Positions 24,716-31,766 of a DNA stretch of 64,000 bases are shown here, piece by piece. The notes under the pieces were generated by a model. The model searched no databases, was not told the origin of the DNA, and saw nothing but the letters and a program-made list of their open reading frames with translations. Source of the DNA: JAGOTP01 sp964600845 (GTDB taxonomy: Bacteria; Patescibacteriota; Patescibacteriia; 2-12-FULL-60-25). The stretch is taken from NCBI GenBank assembly GCA_964600845.1, contig CAZRJW010000001.1:1-64000 (forward strand), written 5' to 3'. The stretch's first letter is position 1. Each line of letters opens with the position of its first letter. A program made the translations under genes and the position numbers.

Positions 24716-24722
24716 CCTTCAT

Positions 24723-25934
24723 ATGATGAACCTTCGCACCCTGCTTCTCGGTGTCGGCGTCTTGAGCCTTGCTCTCGTGCTCAGCCATGCTCCTTCCGTC
24801 CACGCAGCAGCCCTTACAAGCGGCAGCTTAGTCAAAGCCTCCGGACCCGCCGTCTATTACTTCTCAGAAAATGGAACGCGCTACGCCTTCCCTGATCTGT
24901 CGACCTACAACAGCTGGTATTCAGATTTCAGTACCATTCAAACCATCACCGACTCTGAACTTGCCCAGATCCCCTTTGGTGGACTCGTCACGATCCGCCC
25001 AGGCACGCGTATGGTGAAGATCCAAACAGATCCTCGCGTCTACGCCGTCGCTCGTGGCGGCGTGTTGCGCTGGGTGCAGACAGAAGCCCTTGCCCGCGCG
25101 CTGTATGGTGACGCCTGGAATCGCACCGTCAGCGATGTCCCTGACGCCTTTTTCACCAACTACCGTATTCAAAACGAAATCGTAGTATCGAGTGATTTCT
25201 CCGCTTCCAGCGAACAATCAGCAGCGGCGACGATTGATGCGGACGTGAGAGCACGTGTGACCGCACCAACGCCAACCGCACCCGTAGCAACATCCACGCC
25301 TGCGACACCGGTCGCAACGACAACACCTGCAACACCTCCTTCAGCGCCTGCGACACCAACTTCAACCCTAGCCTTCGCTGGACGTCTCGACATTCTTTCG
25401 AGTGGTCCTTACAGCCCAGGCGCGATCGTAACCGTCCTCGGCGCCGTGACCCGCGGCTTCGTTGATCATATCTCTCTTTCCTACGGCACAAGTACCGCCC
25501 TGGCACGCTGCACCACTAGCCCCTGTCGCTCCGATCTTACTGTTCCAAACGCGCGTACGACCTCAACCATTCCGCTCCGCGCTGTATTTAGCACGGGCGA
25601 AGGAGAAACCCTTGTCTCGACAACCGCTACCAAAGAGTTGGTCATCCTTCCGAATCGCATCTCCTCTGAAATCCGCATCCTGCGACAGTCTCAAGTTCTC
25701 TACGGAGCTTCTCGCGTGATTCGAGTTGAGGTTGATTCAAGTCTCGAAGCCCGACAGATCAAGCTCTACATGGACGACGTGATGATCAAAGAATGTACCG
25801 GTGCGCAAAGCTGTGAATCCTACGAAAACGAAACGTCTCCCGGAGGAACAACTCACACCTTGTATGCCGTTGTCACGGACCCTGATTACCGATTCGTCTA
25901 CAGCGAACTCTCTACCTTCCAGGTTGTACAATAG
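24723..25934 (+). CDS. Secreted protein with CPR-type VYYF domain and Pro/Thr linker
   Basis: 403 residues. The signal peptide (about 1-29) ends VHAA. Residues 33-160 form a domain with VYYFSENGTRYAFPD, WYSDFSTIQTI, RPGTRMVKIQTDPRVYAV, LRWVQTEALARALYG and VPDAFFTNYRI. The same domain is in the protein at 26411-27205. A Pro/Thr/Ala-rich linker (about 178-215) leads to an Ig-like beta region with paired Cys (CTTSPC; CTGAQSC). It is exported and probably surface-exposed. I know this VYYF domain only as recurrent in CPR bacteria; its role is unknown. The upstream gene is rpe, 8 nt away. Confidence 0.85.
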   Translation: MMNLRTLLLGVGVLSLALVLSHAPSVHAAALTSGSLVKASGPAVYYFSENGTRYAFPDLSTYNSWYSDFSTIQTITDSELAQIPFGGLVTIRPGTRMVKIQTDPRVYAVARGGVLRWVQTEALARALYGDAWNRTVSDVPDAFFTNYRIQNEIVVSSDFSASSEQSAAATIDADVRARVTAPTPTAPVATSTPATPVATTTPATPPSAPATPTSTLAFAGRLDILSSGPYSPGAIVTVLGAVTRGFVDHISLSYGTSTALARCTTSPCRSDLTVPNARTTSTIPLRAVFSTGEGETLVSTTATKELVILPNRISSEIRILRQSQVLYGASRVIRVEVDSSLEARQIKLYMDDVMIKECTGAQSCESYENETSPGGTTHTLYAVVTDPDYRFVYSELSTFQVVQ

Positions 25935-25960
25935 ACGCGGGCGTGGCTAAATCGAGAGGT

Positions 25961-26374
25961 ATGCCGAACACCTCTCTCCAGAAGACCGACTTCTCCGTCT
26001 TCCTTCAAGACACACAAACGCTACTTGATCGGTGCATGTCACTGCTCAAAAGCAAATCGAACGATTATGCTGAAGGGAGCGATGCCTTCGTCAACTTTAA
26101 GACTGCTGCCCAAATTGCCGGGATCTCACCCGAGCAAACGCTGTTAACATTGCTCGGAATGAAGATCTCGCGTTTGACGCAGCTCATTGGAAAAGGCAAG
26201 CGCGCCAAAAACGAGTCCGTTGAAGACACAATGCTCGATATCATCAACTACGTAGCCCTTCTTCGTGGTATGATGCAAGAGCAGGAGAATCCTCCTACCC
26301 CGTCTGTTGCGGCATCTTCAGAACAGACATTAGGGACCTATAGCCAATCTGCTCCGAACCTACTGCAGCAATAA
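25961..26374 (+). CDS. DUF1599 / nucleotide-modification-associated protein
   Basis: 137 residues from ATG 25961. The core CMSLLKSKSNDYAEGSDAFVNF, then LLGMKISRLTQLIGKGKRAKNESVEDTMLDIINYVAL, matches the DUF1599/Nmad family, an all-alpha MazG-like fold with acidic metal-binding residues (the E-D-x-x-x-D pattern in ESVEDTMLDI), known from phages and bacteria. A nucleotide pyrophosphohydrolase-type activity is inferred. An in-frame GTG at 25943 gives six more residues. It lies between the two VYYF-domain proteins, on the same strand. Confidence 0.75.
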   Translation: MPNTSLQKTDFSVFLQDTQTLLDRCMSLLKSKSNDYAEGSDAFVNFKTAAQIAGISPEQTLLTLLGMKISRLTQLIGKGKRAKNESVEDTMLDIINYVALLRGMMQEQENPPTPSVAASSEQTLGTYSQSAPNLLQQ

Positions 26375-26410
26375 ATCATTATTGATGAGTGTCTTGCACT
26401 CCTCTTTTAT

Positions 26411-27205
26411 ATGAACCTCAAACGTCTCTTAAGCGCCGCCTCCACGCTCACGCTTCTCGCGAGCACACTGATGCCGCTCGCTGCTTCAGCCGCTCCGACC
26501 CGGGCTTTCAACTCCGGTGATTTGATCAAAGGCTCCGGATCCACCGTGTACTACTTCGCTTCCAACGGAAAGCGCTTCGTCTTCCCAAATGAGAAGACCT
26601 ACTTTACCTGGTATCGCGACTTCTCGACGGTAAAACAGATCCCTGATGGTCAGCTTTCAACGATCGCCCTCGGTGGCAACGTCACCTATCGCCCAGGTCG
26701 CAAAATGATCAAGGTCACAACCGACCCACGAACCTACGTTGTTGATCAAGGCGGCTTCTTGCGCCATGTGAACAGCGAACAGCTTGCCCAGACACTCTAC
26801 GGAACCAGCTGGAAGAGCAACATCGACGATGTCCCTGATGCCTTCTTCACGAACTATCGCGAGGGAACAGCTATTCAGACGGCCTCTGACTACAATGCGA
26901 ACAACGTGATGACACTCACCACGTCGATCAACCAAGACAAGCAGTTCGACGAAACAAAAATGATGGTCTCGATCGGAACCATGACGAACGGCTTCGTTCC
27001 AACAACGCTCACGGTCAAGCGCGGAACTGAAATCACTTGGACCAATACCGATACATCCGAACACACAGTGACCGGAACCGGCTTCAATTCTGGCTTGATT
27101 CGCCCAGGAGCTACGTTCGTTCGTCGCTTCGACACGGTTGGCGCCTTCGACTATCGCTGCACCGTGCACCCAACAATGCAAGGTACGATCAACGTCGTTC
27201 AATAG
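26411..27205 (+). CDS. Secreted VYYF-domain protein with C-terminal cupredoxin
   Basis: 264 residues. Signal peptide (about 1-27). The VYYF domain (about 33-165: VYYFASNGKRFVFPN, WYRDFSTVKQI, RPGRKMIKVTTDPRTYVV, VPDAFFTNYRE) is paralogous to 24723-25934. The last 85 residues are a type I blue-copper domain: SEHTVTG supplies the first His, DYRCTVHPTMQG the Cys, second His and Met. All four copper ligands are present, so it should bind copper and may carry electrons at the surface. A TTGATG/TTTTAT pair with 17-nt spacing precedes the ATG. A terminator follows at 27250. Confidence 0.9.
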   Translation: MNLKRLLSAASTLTLLASTLMPLAASAAPTRAFNSGDLIKGSGSTVYYFASNGKRFVFPNEKTYFTWYRDFSTVKQIPDGQLSTIALGGNVTYRPGRKMIKVTTDPRTYVVDQGGFLRHVNSEQLAQTLYGTSWKSNIDDVPDAFFTNYREGTAIQTASDYNANNVMTLTTSINQDKQFDETKMMVSIGTMTNGFVPTTLTVKRGTEITWTNTDTSEHTVTGTGFNSGLIRPGATFVRRFDTVGAFDYRCTVHPTMQGTINVVQ

Positions 27206-27249
27206 AACTCCGTTGGACAAGGTATCGAGCTCAGCTCGATTCAAGAGCC

Positions 27250-27280
27250 CCAAAAAAACCGAGCTTAGCTCGGTTTTTTT
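27250..27280. terminator. Terminator after the cupredoxin gene
   Basis: Stem AACCGAGC / GCTCGGTT (27257-27264 with 27268-27275), flanked by seven A on the left and seven T on the right, so it may act in both directions. A second palindrome, ATCGAGCT c AGCTCGAT (27224-27240), lies between it and the stop codon. Confidence 0.88.
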
Positions 27281-27309
27281 GTTCACGTACGGTATGATGC
27301 GAAGAGTCT

Positions 27310-28176
27310 ATGTTCTTTCGTTCTACGTCCCACGAAAAACCACGCCTGTCACTCAAAGAATTAGCGCTGCTCGCGTACGATATTCGCAAAGATATTGTCC
27401 AAGCGCTCTACGAGGCAAAAAGCGGTCACAGCGGCGGGCCGCTCGGCATGGCGGAGGTGTTCACCGCTCTCTACTTCCATGTGATGAATGTCGACCCGAA
27501 ACATCCGGATTGGCCGGAGCGTGATCGCCTTGTCTTGTCGTGCGGACACATCTGTCCGGTCCTCTACGCCACCCTCGCTCGACGAGGCTTCTGCGATCGG
27601 AGTCAGTTCCTCAAAACCCTGCGGAAGAAAGGGAGTCCGTTCCAAGGCCACCCAAACAACCATTTCAATATGGGGATTGAAACTTCAAGCGGTCCCCTCG
27701 CCCAAGGCTATTCTCAAGCGATCGGGATGGCGCTTGCCGCTCGTTTAGCTGGCGCGCGCTGGCGTACCTATCTCGTGGGAAGCGATGGCGAACTGAACGA
27801 AGGTCAAACCTGGGAAGCCATTCTCTTTGCCGGCAAAGAACGATTGGGAAATCTGACCTGTATCATAGACCGCAACAACATTCAGATCGACGGCAACACG
27901 GAAGATGTTATGCCGCTCGAACCGCTGGCGGATAAATGGCGTGCCTTCAACTGGAATGTGATCGAAATTGATGGCCATAATCTACGCGCGATCATCGATG
28001 CCTACAAACAAGCGGAGACCGTTACAGATCAGCCGACGGTGATTCTGGCGCGCACGATTCCTGGGAAAGGTGTGTCGTTTATGGAACGCAAATATGAATG
28101 GCACGGAAAAGCCCCGAATAAAGAAGAGCTTGCCCAAGCCCTCAGCGAACTTGATCGTGCAAAAGCTGCTCTATGA
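27310..28176 (+). CDS. tkt: Transketolase, N-terminal (TPP-binding) subunit
   Basis: 288 residues. Transfers C2 units between sugar phosphates in the non-oxidative pentose phosphate pathway. Contains GHSGGPLGMAEVFTALYF, SCGHICPVLYA, the thiamine-diphosphate motif GSDGELNEGQTWEA ... IIDRNN, and TIPGKGVSFME. It corresponds to the first half of a classical transketolase. The second half is the next gene, overlapping by 4 nt (ATGA), so the two chains should be made in equal amounts. A TATGAT box lies 11 nt before the ATG, with no ribosome site. Confidence 0.94.
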   Translation: MFFRSTSHEKPRLSLKELALLAYDIRKDIVQALYEAKSGHSGGPLGMAEVFTALYFHVMNVDPKHPDWPERDRLVLSCGHICPVLYATLARRGFCDRSQFLKTLRKKGSPFQGHPNNHFNMGIETSSGPLAQGYSQAIGMALAARLAGARWRTYLVGSDGELNEGQTWEAILFAGKERLGNLTCIIDRNNIQIDGNTEDVMPLEPLADKWRAFNWNVIEIDGHNLRAIIDAYKQAETVTDQPTVILARTIPGKGVSFMERKYEWHGKAPNKEELAQALSELDRAKAAL

Positions 28177-29147
28177 CCTTCTCTCTCCACCCCGCCCTTC
28201 TCACAAAGACCCCTGAACGCGCCGCGAACCGTGATGGCTATGGTCAAGGCGTACTTGCGTTAGGCGAGAACAACGAACGGGTCGTCGTGCTCACGGCGGA
28301 CGTCGCCGAATCGACCCGCATACTCGCATTCAAACAACAATTTCCAAAACGCTTTATTGAGTGTGGCGTCGCTGAACAAAACATGATGGGCATCGCCGCG
28401 GGCATGGCACTCTCTGGTCATATTCCATTTGTAAGTTCATACGCGACGTTTTCTCCTGGCCGTTCATGGGATCAGTTACGCGTCTCCGTCTGTTACAGCA
28501 AAGCGAATGTAAAAATCGTTGGGGCGCATACCGGCATCTCCGTCGGTCCAGATGGCGCAACCCACCAGGCGCTCGAAGATATCGCTATGACGCGCGTTCT
28601 CCCAGGACTCGTGGTTCTCTCGCCCTGTGACGTCCATGAGGCGCGCAAAGCCACGATCGCCGCAGCCGCCTACGAAGGCCCGGTCTATCTCCGTCTCGCA
28701 CGTGAGAAGACTCCCGTCGTCACAACCGAAGACACGCCCTTCGAAATAGGAAAAGCCTACGTCGTCCGCCCAGGGACCGATGTCACGATTGTCGCAACCG
28801 GCCCGCTGCTTGCCGAAGCCCTCTTTGCCGCCGATGCGCTTGCGAAGAAACAGATCGAGGTCGAAGTTATCAACTGCCCAACCATCAAACCGCTCGACGA
28901 AGCAACCCTCCTAAAAAGTTTCAAAAAGACGGGCTGCGGGGTAACCGTCGAAGAACACCAGATCACGGGTGGGTTGTTTGGAGCCATCTCGGAATTCACC
29001 GCTCGTACTCACCCCATTCCCCTCGAACCCGTCGGGATGCCCGATTCCTTCGGAGAATCTGGAGAGCCCGCAGAACTTCTCGCTGCCTATGGGATGGATA
29101 GCACCGCAATTCAGTCGGCCGTTAAACGACTTTTGCGCAGAATCTAG
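28173..29147 (+). CDS. tkt: Transketolase, C-terminal subunit
   Basis: 324 residues, the pyrimidine-binding and C-terminal domains. Signatures: the catalytic Glu region RFIECGVAEQNMMGIAAGMA, FVSSYATF, VGAHTGISVGPDGATHQ and VYLRLAREKTP. Together with the preceding gene it makes a heteromeric split transketolase, common in archaea and some bacteria including CPR members. The stop is 21 nt before the promoter of the NUDIX transcript. Confidence 0.94.
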   Translation: MTFSLHPALLTKTPERAANRDGYGQGVLALGENNERVVVLTADVAESTRILAFKQQFPKRFIECGVAEQNMMGIAAGMALSGHIPFVSSYATFSPGRSWDQLRVSVCYSKANVKIVGAHTGISVGPDGATHQALEDIAMTRVLPGLVVLSPCDVHEARKATIAAAAYEGPVYLRLAREKTPVVTTEDTPFEIGKAYVVRPGTDVTIVATGPLLAEALFAADALAKKQIEVEVINCPTIKPLDEATLLKSFKKTGCGVTVEEHQITGGLFGAISEFTARTHPIPLEPVGMPDSFGESGEPAELLAAYGMDSTAIQSAVKRLLRRI

Positions 29148-29168
29148 CGGCTTTTTAGCGAAAAATCG

Positions 29169-29197
29169 TTGACAAAGTGGATAACTTGTGCTATCAT
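29169..29197 (+). promoter_or_regulatory. Promoter of the structured-leader NUDIX transcript
   Basis: TTGACA (29169-29174), 17-nt spacer, TATCAT (29192-29197). It gives a leader of about 178 nt before the ATG at 29382, unusually long for this genome. Confidence 0.85.
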
Positions 29198-29223
29198 TTC
29201 GCATTAGGAATGACGTTTGTTGT

Positions 29224-29302
29224 CTCAAGATTGAAGTGACCTCGAGGGCTTGGCTGCTGGGTACAGCTCCAACCCCTCTGCGAGGAAACGGGCGATCTTG
29301 AG
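29224..29302 (+). ncRNA. Structured 5' leader RNA (candidate riboswitch or cis-regulatory RNA)
   Basis: Nested pairing across 79 nt: outer stem CTCAAGAT / ATCTTGAG (29224-29231 with 29295-29302); CCTCG / CGAGG (29240-29244 with 29281-29285); AGGG / CCCT (29245-29248 with 29274-29277); TTGG / CCAA (29250-29253 with 29269-29272); GCTG / CAGC (29256-29259 with 29264-29267) with loop GGTA. Between the outer and second stems lie asymmetric single-stranded strands TGAAGTGA and AAACGGGCG. No T-run follows, so it is not a simple terminator. I do not recognise it as a known riboswitch class. Confidence 0.7.
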
Positions 29303-29381
29303 AGAAAAACTGAATTCCCCCATTCACTCACAGCCGTTTTACACGTTGATCTTCTCAATCTACGACTACTCTTCTACGTAT

Positions 29382-29987
29382 ATGGAGCATATTGAAATCG
29401 TACACGAACACACAGGTGAACCTCTTGGCGTCTTACTCCCTCGTCCAGAAGTCTTCGCTCAGAACGCTTGGTGCCGTTCGACGAACGTCTTCGTTTTGAA
29501 CCACAAAGGGGAAGTTCTCTGCCACCAGCGTTCGCTCGTCAAAGAGCGTATGCCAGGTGTGTGGGTGACTCACCTCGGTGGCCACGTTGGACACGGTGAA
29601 ACCCCAGAAACCAATGCCATCAAGGAATTGGAAGAAGAGGCGAACATCTTTGCGGCCCCACATCAGATCATCCGCTGGAGCAAAATGCCGATCTTGGAAA
29701 CGAGCCGCGTCAAGAACGTCCGTCTCTGGATGCACAACTTTGTCACCATGTTCGACGGAGACATGTCCTCGATCAAGCCACAAGCGGGCGAAGTCGAAAA
29801 ATTCGAATGGCTCCCCCTCGCTGAAATCTTGAACGAAGAAAAAAAGAACCCTCATATGTGGAACGCCGGGATCCACGACTTCAGCTCGGAATACTTCCAC
29901 CTCCGCGCCGCTCTCATGGGCGCGCACGCCGGCGGCACGATCCAGGTTCCAGACGAAATGCACATCTGGCGCCCCATTGCAGCCTAA
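29382..29987 (+). CDS. NUDIX hydrolase
   Basis: 201 residues from ATG 29382 (MEHIEIVHEHTGEPLG). The NUDIX box reads GGHVGHGETPETNAIKELEE, with its GETP start and REUxEE-type acidic cluster (here KELEEEAN). The N-terminal layout, with VFVLNHKGEVLCHQRS and PGVWVTHLGGHV, is like the isopentenyl-diphosphate isomerase / YfcD type of NUDIX protein. The Idi catalytic Cys cannot be confirmed by eye, so a general nucleoside-diphosphate-X hydrolase is safer. The longer frame from TTG 29250 lies in the structured leader and is rejected. Bidirectional terminator follows. Confidence 0.88.
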   Translation: MEHIEIVHEHTGEPLGVLLPRPEVFAQNAWCRSTNVFVLNHKGEVLCHQRSLVKERMPGVWVTHLGGHVGHGETPETNAIKELEEEANIFAAPHQIIRWSKMPILETSRVKNVRLWMHNFVTMFDGDMSSIKPQAGEVEKFEWLPLAEILNEEKKNPHMWNAGIHDFSSEYFHLRAALMGAHAGGTIQVPDEMHIWRPIAA

Positions 29988-29996
29988 TCGATATAC

Positions 29997-30038
29997 AAAA
30001 ACAAAACGCTGCGCCCATAAGCGCAGCGTTTTGTTTTT
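29997..30038. terminator. Bidirectional terminator between convergent genes
   Basis: A perfect 14-bp stem, ACAAAACGCTGCGC / GCGCAGCGTTTTGT (30001-30014 with 30021-30034), with A-rich left and T-rich right flanks. Confidence 0.92.
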
Positions 30039-30049
30039 CTTCAACCCGT

Positions 30050-31459
30050 CTATTCTTCTTCCTTTACAAGCTGACACACGTGCATCTTCGGATCGAATAG
30101 ATGCGCGCCATCATCTTTATCGATCAGCAATCCCGCCGTGCGCTTGCTTCCATAGATCGATGTCATGATCCCAATCCCATTACAACCCAGGTTGTAGATC
30201 AGATTCGCGTAACACGGCTCGCGGCCCACGGAACGCACCCGACCATTCGTATACCCCATGAGCCCATGCCACTCAAACGTCGGATGATGCGCATCCGCGT
30301 GCGCTCCGAGTGGCGACCCTTTTAGGAACTGGTCGAACTCATCTCGGATACGTTCCGGAACGCGGTGGTCATAGTCATATGCAACCTCTTCCGGAAGGGC
30401 TGTTTCTGGACCACCCACACACACCAAGCCTTCCGGCCGCTCCCCTTTTGGCTTGAAGGGCCGACGCGTGAGGTAGGTAAATGCTTCTGCAGCGGAAGGA
30501 TCATTTGGATCCGGCGACACCTGGCTCGCTTTGTAATACGACATCGCTTTGACGGGCTGGAACGCTGGCACTAGATAGGCCTGCATATACGAAACCAAGC
30601 CACGGATATCACGATGCACCTGACCGTTCACATCGAGTTGTCCATGATGGAAGATCTTGAAGTATTCAAACCCATTGGTACACATCACCACCTGCTTGGC
30701 TTTGACCGTACAATGCCCCACCTTCAGTCGGATTCCGTCACGCTCTAAGTGAAGCTCTGTCACTGGCGATTCTTCATACAGCTCAAAACGATTACTATAC
30801 CGATTCAGCAGACCCTGAATCAACTCTTCTGAGAGCTGAGCACTGTTCGTGCAGGCAATCCGCAATTGGAAAAGTGCGAAGTAACTTGGATCTTTGGTCT
30901 CCAAATCCATGAGGATCGACTCATGCGTATCTTCCACCCACAATCCATCGTACCGTGCCGGAATCGTCGCAGGATCAAACCGATCATGCGCAACCCGCAT
31001 TTGGTTCCAGGGCAGTTCCATCTCACGCTTCCAAAATAAGTTCTCCATCGCCTCCAGGAACGGTTCGGGGGCCGAAAAGCCTTCATAGCCCGGCGCATGC
31101 GTGATCGGTGTTTTTAGATCAAATTCAAGCTGCAGCTGCTTCACCAACTCCCAGGCGGTTTCTACTTTTTGCAACCCTGTTTTTACGACATCAAAGCCGA
31201 AGTCGGCGACCAGCTCAGAGATGGGGCGCTCAAAGTCGGTGAGCATCTGGCCGGCGTTTCGTCCGCTGGCTCCGTGCCCGATCTTCCCCGCCTCGAGCAT
31301 CACGATCCGGTGAGGCGTATCCAGCAAGGAAAAGGCGGCCGTCGTGGTTCCGGCAATTCCACCCCCAATAATGACCACGTCTGTTTCGACGTACTGCGTC
31401 AGGCGTTTGAGGGGTCGCGTACGGACGAGTTCAGCCAACCAGGGCGATTGAAGGGACAT
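30050..31459 (-). CDS. FAD-dependent amine/D-amino-acid oxidase family protein
   Basis: About 469 residues from the ATG at 31459 (MSLQSPWLAELV). DAO/GlpO fold: the dinucleotide motif VVIIGGGIAGTTTAAF and the flavin loop GHGASGRNAGQMLTDF are clear. The C-terminal FAD contact is NLGCNGIGIMTS. Family members oxidise glycine, sarcosine, D-amino acids or glycerol 3-phosphate; the substrate is not evident here. TATACT lies 7 nt before this ATG, which favours it over the longer frame from 31534. It may be a near-leaderless mRNA. Confidence 0.88.
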   Translation of the reverse strand: MSLQSPWLAELVRTRPLKRLTQYVETDVVIIGGGIAGTTTAAFSLLDTPHRIVMLEAGKIGHGASGRNAGQMLTDFERPISELVADFGFDVVKTGLQKVETAWELVKQLQLEFDLKTPITHAPGYEGFSAPEPFLEAMENLFWKREMELPWNQMRVAHDRFDPATIPARYDGLWVEDTHESILMDLETKDPSYFALFQLRIACTNSAQLSEELIQGLLNRYSNRFELYEESPVTELHLERDGIRLKVGHCTVKAKQVVMCTNGFEYFKIFHHGQLDVNGQVHRDIRGLVSYMQAYLVPAFQPVKAMSYYKASQVSPDPNDPSAAEAFTYLTRRPFKPKGERPEGLVCVGGPETALPEEVAYDYDHRVPERIRDEFDQFLKGSPLGAHADAHHPTFEWHGLMGYTNGRVRSVGREPCYANLIYNLGCNGIGIMTSIYGSKRTAGLLIDKDDGAHLFDPKMHVCQLVKEEE

Positions 31460-31565
31460 GTGAGACAGTATAGCAAGGTGATCTTGCCAGAGGAAACCGC
31501 TTTTGGTACTGTAGCGCCCGCTACGTGACCCCAAGTTACATGGCCTAAAAGTGAAGAATCCACGT

Positions 31566-31643
31566 GGGTGCGTGGTGTAGCCCGGTTAACACGTCTCCCT
31601 GTCACGGAGAAGATCGAGGGTTCGAATCCCTTCGCACCCGCCA
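31566..31643 (+). tRNA. tRNA-Asp (anticodon GTC)
   Basis: Acceptor GGGTGCG pairs with CGCACCC. Anticodon stem TCTCC/GGAGA with loop CTGTCAC gives GTC. T-arm GAGGG TTCGAAT CCCTT. Discriminator G and encoded CCA. Length 78 nt. Confidence 0.95.
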
Positions 31644-31646
31644 TAC

Positions 31647-31674
31647 AAAATCCCTCAATAAAATGAGGGATTTT
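31647..31674 (+). terminator. Terminator of tRNA-Asp
   Basis: A perfect 11-bp stem, AAAATCCCTCA / TGAGGGATTTT (31647-31657 with 31664-31674), 4 nt past the CCA. The AAAATCCCT core is shared with the tRNA-Arg terminator. Confidence 0.88.
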
Positions 31675-31766
31675 GATTTAAGACAAAGAGGTAGATTTTA
31701 CACCAGCGCCACAGGCTTTGAGAATAGAATCTTCATATTTGAGGAAAGTCTTACATCTTTAACCTG

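Noticed and set aside
29250..29381. N-terminal extension of the NUDIX protein from TTG 29250
   Set aside because: It falls in the structured RNA leader and adds no recognisable protein sequence.
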